Below, in pieces: positions 11,352 through 19,344 of a stretch of 55,161 nt of DNA (the first letter of the stretch is position 1; each line of letters begins with the position of its first letter). Under the pieces are notes generated by a model that had not been told where the DNA came from, did no database searches, and saw only the letters and a list, made by a program, of their open reading frames with translations. A program made the position numbers and the translations under genes. Source of the stretch: Halorubrum ezzemoulense DSM 17463 (GTDB lineage Archaea; Halobacteriota; Halobacteria; Halobacteriales; Haloferacaceae); the NCBI RefSeq assembly GCF_002114285.1, contig NZ_NEDJ01000016.1:1-55161 (forward strand), given 5' to 3'.

Positions 11352-11374
11352 TGGGCTCGGGCGGGTTCGAACCG
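11352..11374 (-). repeat. Partial copy of the tRNA-Val 3' end (attachment-site-like)
   Basis: These 23 bases are identical and in the same orientation to the 3' end of the intact tRNA-Val at 11731-11753: half the acceptor stem, the T arm and the discriminator. An isolated tRNA 3' end, in direct repeat with the whole gene and downstream of it, is the pattern left by integrases that insert into tRNA genes. The 356 bases between the copies contain no integrase. Confidence 0.7.
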
Positions 11375-11452
11375 AAATCGGACGTGCTCGCTCGCTCCGC
11401 TCGCTGCGCGCGACCGATAGGGTTCGACAGCCCTCGCACACATTTCTGTGAT

Positions 11453-11708
11453 TCACTCAGCTTTGAACATTGCCGTGTTGACACTCTTGGGCCCGAAATC
11501 GGACGGAAAGACGCTCTACGAGGAGTTTACGGTATCGGTCGAACAGGAGAGTGATTCACAGAGGATGATGAAGGCAGCGTTCACGGCGTTTGAACCTCTA
11601 GTGGAGAGCGGAGCGTCTGCGGCTGAACCCTCTTTTCCATGCTCACACCGTCTCAGCCGCCATTTTGGTCGATTAAGTGTTAGATACTCAATATTCAAAA
11701 CTGAGTGA
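11453..11708. mobile_element. MITE-like element with 20-bp terminal inverted repeats
   Basis: The left end (11453-11472) and the right end (11689-11708) are inverted repeats with 18 of 20 bases matching; both begin TCACTCAG and continue TTTGAA.ATTG. The 256-base interior is A/T-richer than the surroundings and holds no recognisable transposase. No exact target duplication is visible at the edges. This fits a non-autonomous element or the shrunken remains of an insertion sequence lying between the tRNA-Val gene and its fragment. The parent element was not identified. Confidence 0.6.
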
Positions 11709-11730
11709 TTCTCTTCGTTCGTCCCAGAAA

Positions 11731-11804
11731 TGGGCTCGGGCGGGTTCGAACCGCCGATCTCAGCCTTGTAAAGGCCGCGTCATAACCAGCTAGACCACGA
11801 GCCC
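11731..11804 (-). tRNA. tRNA-Val (anticodon TAC)
   Basis: A 74-base cloverleaf: acceptor GGGCTCG/CGAGCCC with discriminator A, D arm GTCTAGCTGGTTATGAC, anticodon stem CGGCC/GGCTG around TTTACAA (anticodon TAC, reading GUA and likely other valine codons), and T arm GGCGGTTCGAACCCGCC. No intron and no encoded CCA. Its 3' end is repeated at 11352-11374. Confidence 0.93.
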
Positions 11805-11865
11805 TCACCCGTTTGAACCCACCGGGAGCGGAAAACGGTTTCTTTCTCCGGCGCGACGATCGACC

Positions 11866-12345
11866 GTGAACCGCCGTCTCGCCGGGGTCGCGGCCGCGCT
11901 CGCGCTCGTCCTCCTCGCCGTCGCCGCCGTCGCCGCGACCAACCCCGCGTTCCTGATCACCGGCTACGACACGACCACGGTCGAGGCCGTCGACGGCGAC
12001 ACCGGGGAGTCGCTCGCGACGGTCGAGGCCCGCGTCGCCGACGGCTTCCTGAAGCAGTACGTCGGACTCTCCGCGACCGATGACCTCGACGCGGGCGAGG
12101 GGATGCTGTTCGTTCACGGCGACGCCGCCGAGCGCGCCTACGTGATGCGCGACATGGCGTTCCCAATCGATATCGTCTTCGTCGATACCGACGGGACCGT
12201 CACGACGATCCACGAGGCCGCGCGGGAGTCAGGCTCGCTCACGCGCTACGAGGGCACCGGGAAGTACGTCCTCGAAGTCCCCCGCGGGTGGAGCGAGCGC
12301 CACGGCGTCGACCCCGGCGACCGACTGGTGATCGACCGCGAGTGA
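11866..12345 (+). CDS. DUF192 family protein, membrane-anchored
   Basis: 159 residues starting with GTG. A single hydrophobic N-terminal segment (about residues 5-24) should anchor or secrete it. The remainder carries the DUF192 core: ADGFLKQYVGLS, GMLFVHG, YVMRDMAFPIDIVFVD and YVLEVPRGWSERHGVDPGD. DUF192 proteins form a small beta barrel of unknown biochemical role, often exported. It lies just upstream of the tRNA-Val in the opposite direction. The promoter is not obvious; GGTTTCTTTC sits at the right distance but is a weak box. Confidence 0.85.
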   Translation: MNRRLAGVAAALALVLLAVAAVAATNPAFLITGYDTTTVEAVDGDTGESLATVEARVADGFLKQYVGLSATDDLDAGEGMLFVHGDAAERAYVMRDMAFPIDIVFVDTDGTVTTIHEAARESGSLTRYEGTGKYVLEVPRGWSERHGVDPGDRLVIDRE

Positions 12346-12411
12346 CGCCGCGGCGCCGCGGTCGCGCCCGGCGACGAAACCGCTTTCAGCCTCGCCGGCG
12401 TCGCCACGACC

Positions 12412-12825
12412 ATGACCGGACTCCCCGCCCGGATCGCGTGGAACCTCCGCCACCGCTGGCGGCGGATGTTCGCGCTCTGCGTCGTCGGCGCCGGCGTCGC
12501 CGCGCCCCTCCTCACCGGCGTCTGGTGGTGGCTCCCGCTCGTGTGGTTCTTCGGCCTCTTCATCGCGCTCCCGATCCTCCACACGCTGGTGAAGCCGGTC
12601 CCGGACGACGGCTCCGACGAGGACGCGCACGCGACCGGCGACCCCGCGCTCGACGCCCTCCGCGAGCGCTACGCGAACGGCGACATCGACGAACGCGAGT
12701 TCGAACGCAAGCTGGACCGCCTCCTCGAAACCGAGGACGCCGAGACGGTCGACGCCCCCAGCGAGGACGTCGCGAACAGGGTCCGCGAGGGCGTCCGGCG
12801 CGAGGTAGAGCGGCTGCGGGAGTGA
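12412..12825 (+). CDS. SHOCT-domain membrane protein
   Basis: 137 residues. Two adjacent hydrophobic segments (about 19-58), an acidic linker, then the short C-terminal SHOCT motif ALRERYANGDIDEREFERKL. SHOCT domains are short oligomerisation helices attached to many envelope and DNA-linked proteins. A second protein of similar design occurs at 54366-54950. Function is unknown. The gene converges on the sugar transporter ATPase gene, whose stop lies 36 bases away, so the two transcripts end against each other. Confidence 0.8.
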   Translation: MTGLPARIAWNLRHRWRRMFALCVVGAGVAAPLLTGVWWWLPLVWFFGLFIALPILHTLVKPVPDDGSDEDAHATGDPALDALRERYANGDIDEREFERKLDRLLETEDAETVDAPSEDVANRVREGVRREVERLRE

Positions 12826-12860
12826 AAACGAGGCCACCCCCCGAAAGCGATTCCGGCGCG

Positions 12861-13979
12861 TTACTCGTCGATCTCGCGGTTGTGGACCGCTTCGCCGGAG
12901 GTCCCGTCGAAGAGGTGGATCGTCTCTTCGGGGATCTCGACGGTGATCTCGTCGCCGGCCGAGACCTGCTGGAGGCCGCCGACGGTGGCGATGAACGTCT
13001 CGCCCTCCGGGGCGTCCGCGAACCGGAGGTACACGGTGTTCTCGTCGCCCATCGGCTCGACGACCTCGACGACCGTCGAGAAGGTGTGGTCGCCGGCCGA
13101 GTCGCCGGCCAGCGAGATGTCCTCCGGACGGACCCCGAGGGTGAGGTCGGTCACGTCGCCCACGTCGTCGAGCGTCGACCCCGAGAGCGGGTAGTCGAAC
13201 ATGTCGCCGACGAGGGTCTCGCCGTCCCGCTCGACGGGGAAGAAGTTCATCGACGGGTCGCCGATGAACCCGGCGACGAACCGGTTCGCCGGCTCGTGGT
13301 AACACTCCAGCGGCGTCGCGACCTGCTGGAGCTCGCCGGCGTTGAGGATCGCGATCCGGTCGCCCATCGTCATCGCCTCGGTCTGGTCGTGCGTGACGTA
13401 CATCGTCGTCACGTCGAGCTCGTCTTGGAGGCGCTGAAGCTCCGTCCGCAGCTCCGACCGGAGCTTGGCGTCGAGGTTGCTGAGCGGCTCGTCCATGAGA
13501 AACACCTCCGGGTCGCGGACGATCGCCCGCCCGAGCGCCACCCGCTGCCGCTGGCCGCCGGAGAGGTCGGCTGGCTTCCGGTCCAGCAGCTCGGCGATGC
13601 CCATCGTCTCCGCGGCGTCGGCGACGCGCGTCTCGATCTCCCCGTCGGAGAGATCCGTCGGCTCCTCTAACCCGAACGCCATGTTCTCCTCCACGGTCAT
13701 GTGGGGGTACAGGGCGTACGACTGGAACACCATCGCGATGTCCCGGTGCTGCGGTTTCACCTCGTTGACCCGCTGGCCCGCGAGGCGGATCTCCCCGCTG
13801 GAGATCGTTTCAAGGCCAGCGACCATCCGGAGCGTCGTCGACTTGCCACAGCCTGAGGGACCGACGACGACGAGGAACTCGCCGTCGCGCATCTCGATGT
13901 CGACGTCGTCGACGGCGACAATCTCGCCGTCGCCGTCGGGGAACACCTTCGTCACGCCGTCGAGTTCGAGCGTTCCCAT
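12861..13979 (-). CDS. Sugar ABC transporter ATP-binding protein (MalK/UgpC family)
   Basis: 372 residues. Walker A GPSGCGKST (about 40-48), Q loop MVFQSYALYPH, signature LSGGQRQRVALGRA, Walker B VFLMDEPLSNLDAKLR and the H loop TMYVTHDQTEA. The C-terminal 130 residues form the TOBE/MalK regulatory domain with LGVRPEDI. It energises the two permeases upstream. A 102-base gap separates it from permease 2, the largest in the operon, but the direction is the same. The family imports sugars or glycerol phosphate; the closest haloarchaeal counterpart would be the glucose-type tsg system, which is inference only. Confidence 0.94.
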   Translation of the reverse strand: MGTLELDGVTKVFPDGDGEIVAVDDVDIEMRDGEFLVVVGPSGCGKSTTLRMVAGLETISSGEIRLAGQRVNEVKPQHRDIAMVFQSYALYPHMTVEENMAFGLEEPTDLSDGEIETRVADAAETMGIAELLDRKPADLSGGQRQRVALGRAIVRDPEVFLMDEPLSNLDAKLRSELRTELQRLQDELDVTTMYVTHDQTEAMTMGDRIAILNAGELQQVATPLECYHEPANRFVAGFIGDPSMNFFPVERDGETLVGDMFDYPLSGSTLDDVGDVTDLTLGVRPEDISLAGDSAGDHTFSTVVEVVEPMGDENTVYLRFADAPEGETFIATVGGLQQVSAGDEITVEIPEETIHLFDGTSGEAVHNREIDE

Positions 13980-14081
13980 CCTATCGCCCCCGCGAGTCGG
14001 CGCGGCGGTTTGAGAGCGATTCCTCCGGTCGGCTGCGTGAGTGCTGTCGAGTCATAGATTGCTGCTGGCGAGCGATGGCGG

Positions 14082-15026
14082 TCACGTCGCCACCCCCTCG
14101 GCGAACTCCTCGCCGAACGCGATGTACACCGCGAGCGTCGGGAGGGCGGCGATGAACGCGCCCGCCATGCGGAGCGCGAAGTCTTGGCCTTCGAGGGACG
14201 TTCCCAGTCCCGCGAGGATCAACACGATCGGCGCGGCCGCGCTGGACTCCGTTTGGACCAACACGAGGGTGAACAGGAGGTCGTTCCAGATCTGCGTGAA
14301 CTGATAGATCAGGACCACCGCGAACATCGGTCCCGAGAGCGGGAGCACGATGCGGCGGTAGATCCGGCGAATCGACGCGCCGTCCAGCCGCGCCGCCTCG
14401 ATCATCTCGTCGCTCATGTTCTTGTAGTACGACCTGAACAGAACAGTACAGATCGGCAGGCCGTACGCCACGTGCGTGATGATCAGTTCGATGACGCTGG
14501 CGTAGTCGTTGTTGATCCCGAGCGCCCACAGGAACCCTAACCACTCTTGGAGCGGGATCATCGACCAGAACTGCGAGAGCGGCACGAGAACGGCCTGATA
14601 GGGAATGAATACCCCGGCGACCAGCAGCGCGAGGACCGGCGCCTTGTACTTCTGCTTCCAATTCGACTGGGTGAGCCCGTAGGCGGTGAAACTCCCGAGG
14701 AGCGCCGAGATGACGGTCGCCGGGATCGCGTACAGCGCGCTGTTGATGAGTCCCCGGCCGAGCGCGTCGAACGCCGCCCGCCACTTCTCGAAAGTGAACG
14801 TACCGCCCGTGGGCGGCGCGAAGGGAAGGGACCCGCTCACGCCGCTGGCCGTCTTGAACGAGGTGACGAGCCCCGACTCGATCGGGATCAGGAAGAAGCT
14901 CAACATCCCGAGCAGCCCGAGGTACAGGAGGACCCGGTACGCGTCGAGGCCCGAGAGTAGTCCAGCGGACGCTCCGGGGCCCGCTTCCGTTACCGTACCA
15001 CCGTCGGTTCGTGCGTCGTTGCTCAT
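14082..15026 (-). CDS. Carbohydrate ABC transporter permease (MalG-like)
   Basis: 314 residues with six predicted membrane helices. The EAA loop that docks on the ATPase reads EAARLDGASIRRIYRRIVLP, as in MalG. The ATG at 15026 overlaps the stop of permease 1 (ATGA); an upstream continuation of the frame to 15530 is a shadow. The first 25 residues are a hydrophilic lead. With permease 1 it forms the membrane pore of the importer. Position after the binding protein and permease 1, and before the ATPase, is the usual order for haloarchaeal sugar importers. Confidence 0.93.
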   Translation of the reverse strand: MSNDARTDGGTVTEAGPGASAGLLSGLDAYRVLLYLGLLGMLSFFLIPIESGLVTSFKTASGVSGSLPFAPPTGGTFTFEKWRAAFDALGRGLINSALYAIPATVISALLGSFTAYGLTQSNWKQKYKAPVLALLVAGVFIPYQAVLVPLSQFWSMIPLQEWLGFLWALGINNDYASVIELIITHVAYGLPICTVLFRSYYKNMSDEMIEAARLDGASIRRIYRRIVLPLSGPMFAVVLIYQFTQIWNDLLFTLVLVQTESSAAAPIVLILAGLGTSLEGQDFALRMAGAFIAALPTLAVYIAFGEEFAEGVAT

Positions 15027-16009
15027 AGGTTCCCTCGGTTGTACTGGTAGTAGAGGTACGGACCGACGATGCCGAGCGTCATCACGAACAGGGTGATGGC
15101 GACCGCGGACGCGTACGCCCAGTTCAGGTTCGCGTACGCCTCGCGGACCATCTTTGTCGCGAGGATGTCGGCCCCGTTCGGTGGTCGGTACCCGCCGACG
15201 AGCGAGTAGAGGAAGTCGAACGCCTTCAGCGCGAACACCATCAGGACGACCGAGGCGCTGATCGTCGACCCCTTCAGCTGGGGGATGATCACGCGCCAGT
15301 ACATCCTGACCGTGGAGGCCCCGTCGACCTTCGCCGCCTCGTAGTGTTCGTTCGGAATCGCCCGCAGGCCCGCGAGGAACACGACCATCGCGTACCCAGC
15401 GAACTGCCACATCAGCGCGAACATGACCGCCCAGAGGACGATGTCCGGGTTCCCGATCCAGTCGACTCGGCCGAGTCCGAGCGACGTGATCACGATGTTG
15501 ATCACCCCGTTGTTGAAGTTGAACATCCACGCCCAGAACTGGGCGGTGACGACGAACGAGAGGCTCATCGGCAGCAGGTAGATCGTCCGGAAGGTGTTCT
15601 CAAACCGGATGTTCCGGTCGATGAGGATCGCCAACCCGAGCCCGAGCGCAAGCGTCACGAGGGTGAACCCGACGAGCAGGATGAAGGTGTTGATCGCGGC
15701 GTCGACGAACCCGCTGTCCGCCAACGCGCGGCTGTACATCTGGAGGTCGAGGTCGCTGTAGTCCGGGGTCCCGAATCCGGTGAAGTCCGTCAGCGATATC
15801 AGGAGGTTCCAGATGATCGCTCCGTAGACGAACAGTCCCACCAACAGGAACGGCGGGAGCCAGAACTGCGACGACTCCACGAAGTCGCTGCCGAAGCGCT
15901 CGTTCAGCGCGGCGACCGGACTGAACCCGGAGCGCTGCCCGTCCTCGGCGACGCCGCCGTCCGTGACCGCGTCGCCACTGTCGTCGCCGGTGTCAGTATT
16001 TCGTGTCAT
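15023..16009 (-). CDS. Sugar ABC transporter permease (MalF-like)
   Basis: 328 residues with six or seven hydrophobic segments after a 50-residue hydrophilic N-terminus. The EAA loop reads YEAAKVDGASTVRMYWRVIIP, characteristic of the MalF/UgpA branch. It follows the substrate-binding gene after 53 bases and overlaps permease 2 by four bases. It forms a heterodimer with permease 2 in the cytoplasmic membrane. No large periplasmic loop of the E. coli MalF kind is present, as is normal in archaea. Confidence 0.93.
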   Translation of the reverse strand: MTRNTDTGDDSGDAVTDGGVAEDGQRSGFSPVAALNERFGSDFVESSQFWLPPFLLVGLFVYGAIIWNLLISLTDFTGFGTPDYSDLDLQMYSRALADSGFVDAAINTFILLVGFTLVTLALGLGLAILIDRNIRFENTFRTIYLLPMSLSFVVTAQFWAWMFNFNNGVINIVITSLGLGRVDWIGNPDIVLWAVMFALMWQFAGYAMVVFLAGLRAIPNEHYEAAKVDGASTVRMYWRVIIPQLKGSTISASVVLMVFALKAFDFLYSLVGGYRPPNGADILATKMVREAYANLNWAYASAVAITLFVMTLGIVGPYLYYQYNRGNL

Positions 16010-16062
16010 ATTGTTCTTCGTGCGCCGAAACCGCCGAAATCCGGTCGCATCGTGGACCGGAG

Positions 16063-17406
16063 TCAGTTAGAGACCGCGTCGACGAATCCTTGCGTGGCGG
16101 CGTCGACGTCGTACGGTCCGGAGAATTCGCTGGAGATCACGTCGTTCAGCGACGTCATGGTCTCCGAGGGGACGCCGAGACCGTGCTGGAGGTTCGGCGG
16201 TCGCTGGTCCGCGCTGGCGAAGTCCTCCTGCGTCTCCTGGAGGTACGGGCCGAACTGGCTCATGTCCACGTCGGTGCGCGTGGGGATCGAGCCCTTATAC
16301 TGGTTGAACGCGACCTGTGCCGCCTCGCTGCCGGCGAAGGCCATGAACTGCTCCGTGGCCTCCGGACTCGGGTTGTCCGAGGGGTAGAGGAACGAGTCGA
16401 AGTGGAGCATGTACATGCCCTCCGAGCCGGGGTACGTCTTGAAGCCCCAGTCCTCGTCGTAATTGAAGTCCTCGGCGTTCCGGTAGGCGCCGGCCGCCCA
16501 GTTCCCCTGGTGGATGAACGCCGCGTTCCCCTCGATGATGTTCTGGTTGGACTCGGTGAGCCCGATCGAGGAGGCGTCCTCGTTGATGTAGTTCCCGAGG
16601 ATCTCCGCGAGCGACTCGAAGGTCGCGCGGACAGCGGCCTCGTCCGGGCTCCCGTCAAGGAAGCTCATGTACGCGTCGTACCCCTCCTGTCCGAGCATCG
16701 TCGAGGCGAACAGCTGGGTCGTGGTCCAGGTGCCGCTCGCGCCGTGGGTCATCGGAATCGCGTCAGTCTCGCTCTGGACCGTCTCCAGCGCGTCGATCAG
16801 CGCCGAGACGCTCGTCAGCGAGTCGGGGTCGACGCCCGCTTCCTCGACGACCGACGTGTTGTAGAACAGGCAGTTCAGCCGGTGCGAACCGAGCGGAACG
16901 GCCCGGTACGCGCCGTTGTACTGGTGGAGGTCGACCGCCTCGTCGACCATCACGTCCTCGAAGCCTTCGGACTCCCAGACGCCGCCGACCTCGCCCAGCA
17001 CGCCCTCGTACCGCTGGAGGTTCGGGCCGGGCCAGTTGGCGAAGGAACTCGGCGGGTCGCCGTTCTGGAGCCGGTTCGCGACGACCGCGTCGAGGTTCTG
17101 ATTCCCGCCGCCGCCGATCGGGTTGAACTCGTGGTCGACGTCCGGATACTCCTCCTCGAAGGCCGCGACGAGTGCTTCGGCCGCGCGGGCGCCGTCGCCG
17201 CCGGTCCACGCGTGGAGCACTTCGAGCGTGTTATCGCTGCCGCCGTCGCCGTCACTTCCGTCGCCGTCGCCGCCGTCGCTACCGTCGCCGCCGTCGCTAC
17301 CGTCGCCGCCGTTGCCGCCGGAACAGCCAGCGAGGCCTGCGAGCGTCGCTGCCCCCGTCGCTCCGACGAAGTGTCGCCGCGACAACCGCTTGTCTTGATT
17401 TGTCAT
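16063..17406 (-). CDS. Sugar ABC transporter substrate-binding lipoprotein (Tat exported)
   Basis: 447 residues. The N-terminus RLSRRHFVGATGAATLAG ends in the lipobox LAGC, indicating export folded through the Tat pathway and lipid anchoring outside the membrane. A Gly/Asp/Ser tether follows (about 31-58), then a type 1 extracellular solute-binding domain (LEVLHAWTGGDG...). The architecture fits monosaccharide- or oligosaccharide-binding proteins of haloarchaeal importers. It is the first gene of the operon and has a strong TATA box upstream. The tandem GDGSDGG repeats in the tether make its length liable to vary. Confidence 0.92.
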   Translation of the reverse strand: MTNQDKRLSRRHFVGATGAATLAGLAGCSGGNGGDGSDGGDGSDGGDGDGSDGDGGSDNTLEVLHAWTGGDGARAAEALVAAFEEEYPDVDHEFNPIGGGGNQNLDAVVANRLQNGDPPSSFANWPGPNLQRYEGVLGEVGGVWESEGFEDVMVDEAVDLHQYNGAYRAVPLGSHRLNCLFYNTSVVEEAGVDPDSLTSVSALIDALETVQSETDAIPMTHGASGTWTTTQLFASTMLGQEGYDAYMSFLDGSPDEAAVRATFESLAEILGNYINEDASSIGLTESNQNIIEGNAAFIHQGNWAAGAYRNAEDFNYDEDWGFKTYPGSEGMYMLHFDSFLYPSDNPSPEATEQFMAFAGSEAAQVAFNQYKGSIPTRTDVDMSQFGPYLQETQEDFASADQRPPNLQHGLGVPSETMTSLNDVISSEFSGPYDVDAATQGFVDAVSN

Positions 17407-17436
17407 GGTACTTCACTATGTACAATGGATCTTTGG

Positions 17437-17445
17437 CATATATAC
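17437..17445 (-). promoter_or_regulatory. TATA box of the sugar importer operon
   Basis: GTATATATG-type box on the minus strand, 31-39 bases before the ATG at 17406. The surrounding 17407-17465 stretch is markedly A/T-rich, consistent with a strong promoter and a leader of a few bases. Confidence 0.7.
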
Positions 17446-17541
17446 TTACTCATTTTTTTAGAACTATTTCTGACGGATTTCTTTACGGACGGTTTCAGTC
17501 CCGAGCGACCCGGGACCGACGGGCATACCACGGTTCGGGCG

Positions 17542-18210
17542 ATGAGCGTACTCATGCGCCCCTCGATCGCCGCCGTCACGTACCCGATCGCCGGCGACGC
17601 TGCCGAGCGACCGCTGCTTGCTGTCTGGCTGCTGTTCGCGCTGTCGGTCGTCGTCCCCGTGCTCCCGGCGGTGCCGGTCGTCGGCTACCTCGTCCGCGTG
17701 TTGGCCGCCAGCGAGCGCGGCGAGTCGATCCCGCCGTTCCTCTCCGAGCCGCGGACGCTCGTTCGTCGGTCGATCGGGGGAGCGGTCGTCTGTTTGGCGT
17801 ACCTCGGCGTTCCGCTCGCTGCCCTCCTCGTGACGCTCTACGGGGTCGTCTCGCTGGAACCCGGCGCGAACGCGCCTGTCGGTCGGATCCTCGCCGGCTC
17901 GACGGCCGTCCTCTTCCTCGGCATCCTCGGCACGTATCTCGCGCCGATCGCGTTGACCGTGTACGGGCGCGAGGGGTCGCTCCGCGGAGCGTTCTCCCCG
18001 GACGCCGTCCGCCCGGTCGCCGGACACGCGGCGTATTTCTTCGGCTGGACGCTCGGCTTCACCGCGCTCGTGGTCACCGTTGGAGTCGGCGGCGCGCTGT
18101 TCACCCTGTCGCGTCTCGGCCCCCTCGCCGGGACCCTCGTCCTCGCGTACGGCCTCCTCGTGGCCGCGTACCTCCTGGGTCGCGCCGTCGAGCGCGCGAG
18201 GCGACGGTAG
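17542..18210 (+). CDS. DUF4013 family membrane protein
   Basis: 222 residues, mostly hydrophobic, with five or six membrane segments. The start region contains AVTYPIAGDA, and YLVRVLAASERGE and PIALTVYGREGSLRGAF follow; these are the DUF4013 landmarks known from many haloarchaeal membrane proteins. Function unknown. The ATG at 17542 was chosen; a second ATG at 17554 is equally possible and closer to the usual family start. It is divergent from the sugar importer, sharing the 135-base promoter region between them, but no functional tie is implied. Confidence 0.82.
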   Translation: MSVLMRPSIAAVTYPIAGDAAERPLLAVWLLFALSVVVPVLPAVPVVGYLVRVLAASERGESIPPFLSEPRTLVRRSIGGAVVCLAYLGVPLAALLVTLYGVVSLEPGANAPVGRILAGSTAVLFLGILGTYLAPIALTVYGREGSLRGAFSPDAVRPVAGHAAYFFGWTLGFTALVVTVGVGGALFTLSRLGPLAGTLVLAYGLLVAAYLLGRAVERARRR

Positions 18211-18281
18211 GCCGCGCTGTCGGCCGCCGAACGCACGCCGCTGGGGGCGCCGCGACCGACCGATTCTTGACCGGGCGGCCC

Positions 18282-18289
18282 GGAGGTGA
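18282..18289 (+). promoter_or_regulatory. Shine-Dalgarno site deciding the rfcC start
   Basis: GGAGGTGA five bases before the ATG at 18295. It favours that ATG over the in-frame GTG at 18286, which overlaps the site itself. Confidence 0.65.
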
Positions 18290-18294
18290 CGGTA

Positions 18295-19344
18295 ATGCAG
18301 GGACCGCTGTGGATAGACACGCACGCGCCAGATCTCGACGAGATCCGGCAAAACGAGGCCCGCGACCGCCTGCGCCGGGCCGTCGACGAGCCGATGAACC
18401 TCGTCGTTCAGGGGCCGCCGGGGGTCGGGAAGACGGCGGCCGCGCGCGCGCTCGCCGACGCGTCGCACGCCGACCCGGACGCCGACCTGATCGAGATCAA
18501 CGTCGCCGACTTCTTCGGCCGGACGAAAAAAGAGATCCGCACCGACCCGCGGTTCGAGGGTTTCCTCGCGGGGCGGAGCAGCAGGGCGAAACGCGACATG
18601 ATAAACCGCGTGCTGAAGGAGTCCGCGTCGTACGCGCCGATGTCCGGCGAGTACAAGACGGTCCTGTTGGACAACGCGGAGGCGATCCGCGAGGACTTCC
18701 AGCAGGCGCTGCGCCGCGTGATGGAGAAGCACCATCGGACCACGCAGTTCGTGATCGCGACCCGCCAGCCCTCGAAGCTCATCGCCCCGATCCGGTCGCG
18801 CTGCTTCCCGGTCCGCGTGCGCTCCCCGACGACCGACGAGACGATCGACGTCCTCGAGACGATCTGCGACTGCGAGGGCGTCGACTACGACGGTGACGGG
18901 CTGGAGTTCGTCGCCAGCGCGGCCGGCGGCGACCTCCGAGAGGCGATCCTCTCGGCGCAGGCGACCGCCGTGGAGGGCGACGAGCTCACCATGTCGACCG
19001 CCTACGAGACGCTCGGCGAGGTCGGCGACGACGACGCGCTCCGCGAGGCGCTCGCCGCCGCCCGCGACGGCGACCTGAAGGGCGCGCGCTCGACGCTCGA
19101 CGACCTCCTCGACGAGGGGTACAGCGGGCAGGAGCTGCTCCGCGAGACGCTCCGTGTCGCCCGCGCCGGTTCCGAGTTCGGCGGCGACGACCTCGCGCGG
19201 CTCCACGCGCTCGCCGGCGAGGTCGACCTCGACATGACAGACGGGCTCGACGACACGACGCACCTCGTCCACCTGCTCGCGGCGTGGGCCGCGGGGCGGA
19301 CCGAGCTCTCGCCCGAACTGCGGGACGCGGAGGTGCCCCCGTGA
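18295..19344 (+). CDS. rfcC: Replication factor C small subunit (second paralogue)
   Basis: 349-residue AAA+ clamp-loader subunit that helps place PCNA on primed DNA. Walker A is QGPPGVGKT (39-47). The Walker B region reads VLLDNAEAI (Asp126, Asn127), where active subunits have LDEAD; the arginine-finger motif IRSRC is intact (166-170). A C-terminal helical collar follows. Haloarchaea are known to have one large and two small RFC subunits, and this matches the less typical small one. A Shine-Dalgarno GGAGGTGA supports the start. Its TGA overlaps the GTG of the downstream decarboxylase gene, so they are translated together. Confidence 0.92.
   Translation: MQGPLWIDTHAPDLDEIRQNEARDRLRRAVDEPMNLVVQGPPGVGKTAAARALADASHADPDADLIEINVADFFGRTKKEIRTDPRFEGFLAGRSSRAKRDMINRVLKESASYAPMSGEYKTVLLDNAEAIREDFQQALRRVMEKHHRTTQFVIATRQPSKLIAPIRSRCFPVRVRSPTTDETIDVLETICDCEGVDYDGDGLEFVASAAGGDLREAILSAQATAVEGDELTMSTAYETLGEVGDDDALREALAAARDGDLKGARSTLDDLLDEGYSGQELLRETLRVARAGSEFGGDDLARLHALAGEVDLDMTDGLDDTTHLVHLLAAWAAGRTELSPELRDAEVPP

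Larger units (their letters stand above)
11231..11865. other. Disturbed region: tRNA-Val 3' duplicate, MITE-like element, tRNA-Val
   Basis: Apart from the entries listed separately, this stretch has no supported gene. Bases 11279-11300 carry a second, imperfect T-arm-like motif (GGAGGATTCGAATCC), and 11388-11412 a GCTCGCTCCGCTCGC run. Composition falls well below that of the neighbours between about 11440 and 11730. Two short frames (86 codons at 11448-11708 plus strand, 60 codons at 11516-11698 minus strand) overlap the inverted repeats and resemble nothing I recognise. Confidence 0.6.

Noticed and set aside
17208-17320. Short tandem CCGTCGCCGTC-like repeats that could suggest a CRISPR or minisatellite
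   Set aside because: They are codons of the Gly/Asp/Ser tether of the binding lipoprotein; no spacers of even size, so not a CRISPR array.
16003-17541. Plus-strand frame running into the DUF4013 gene
   Set aside because: Antisense to the substrate-binding gene; only the last 222 codons match a protein family.
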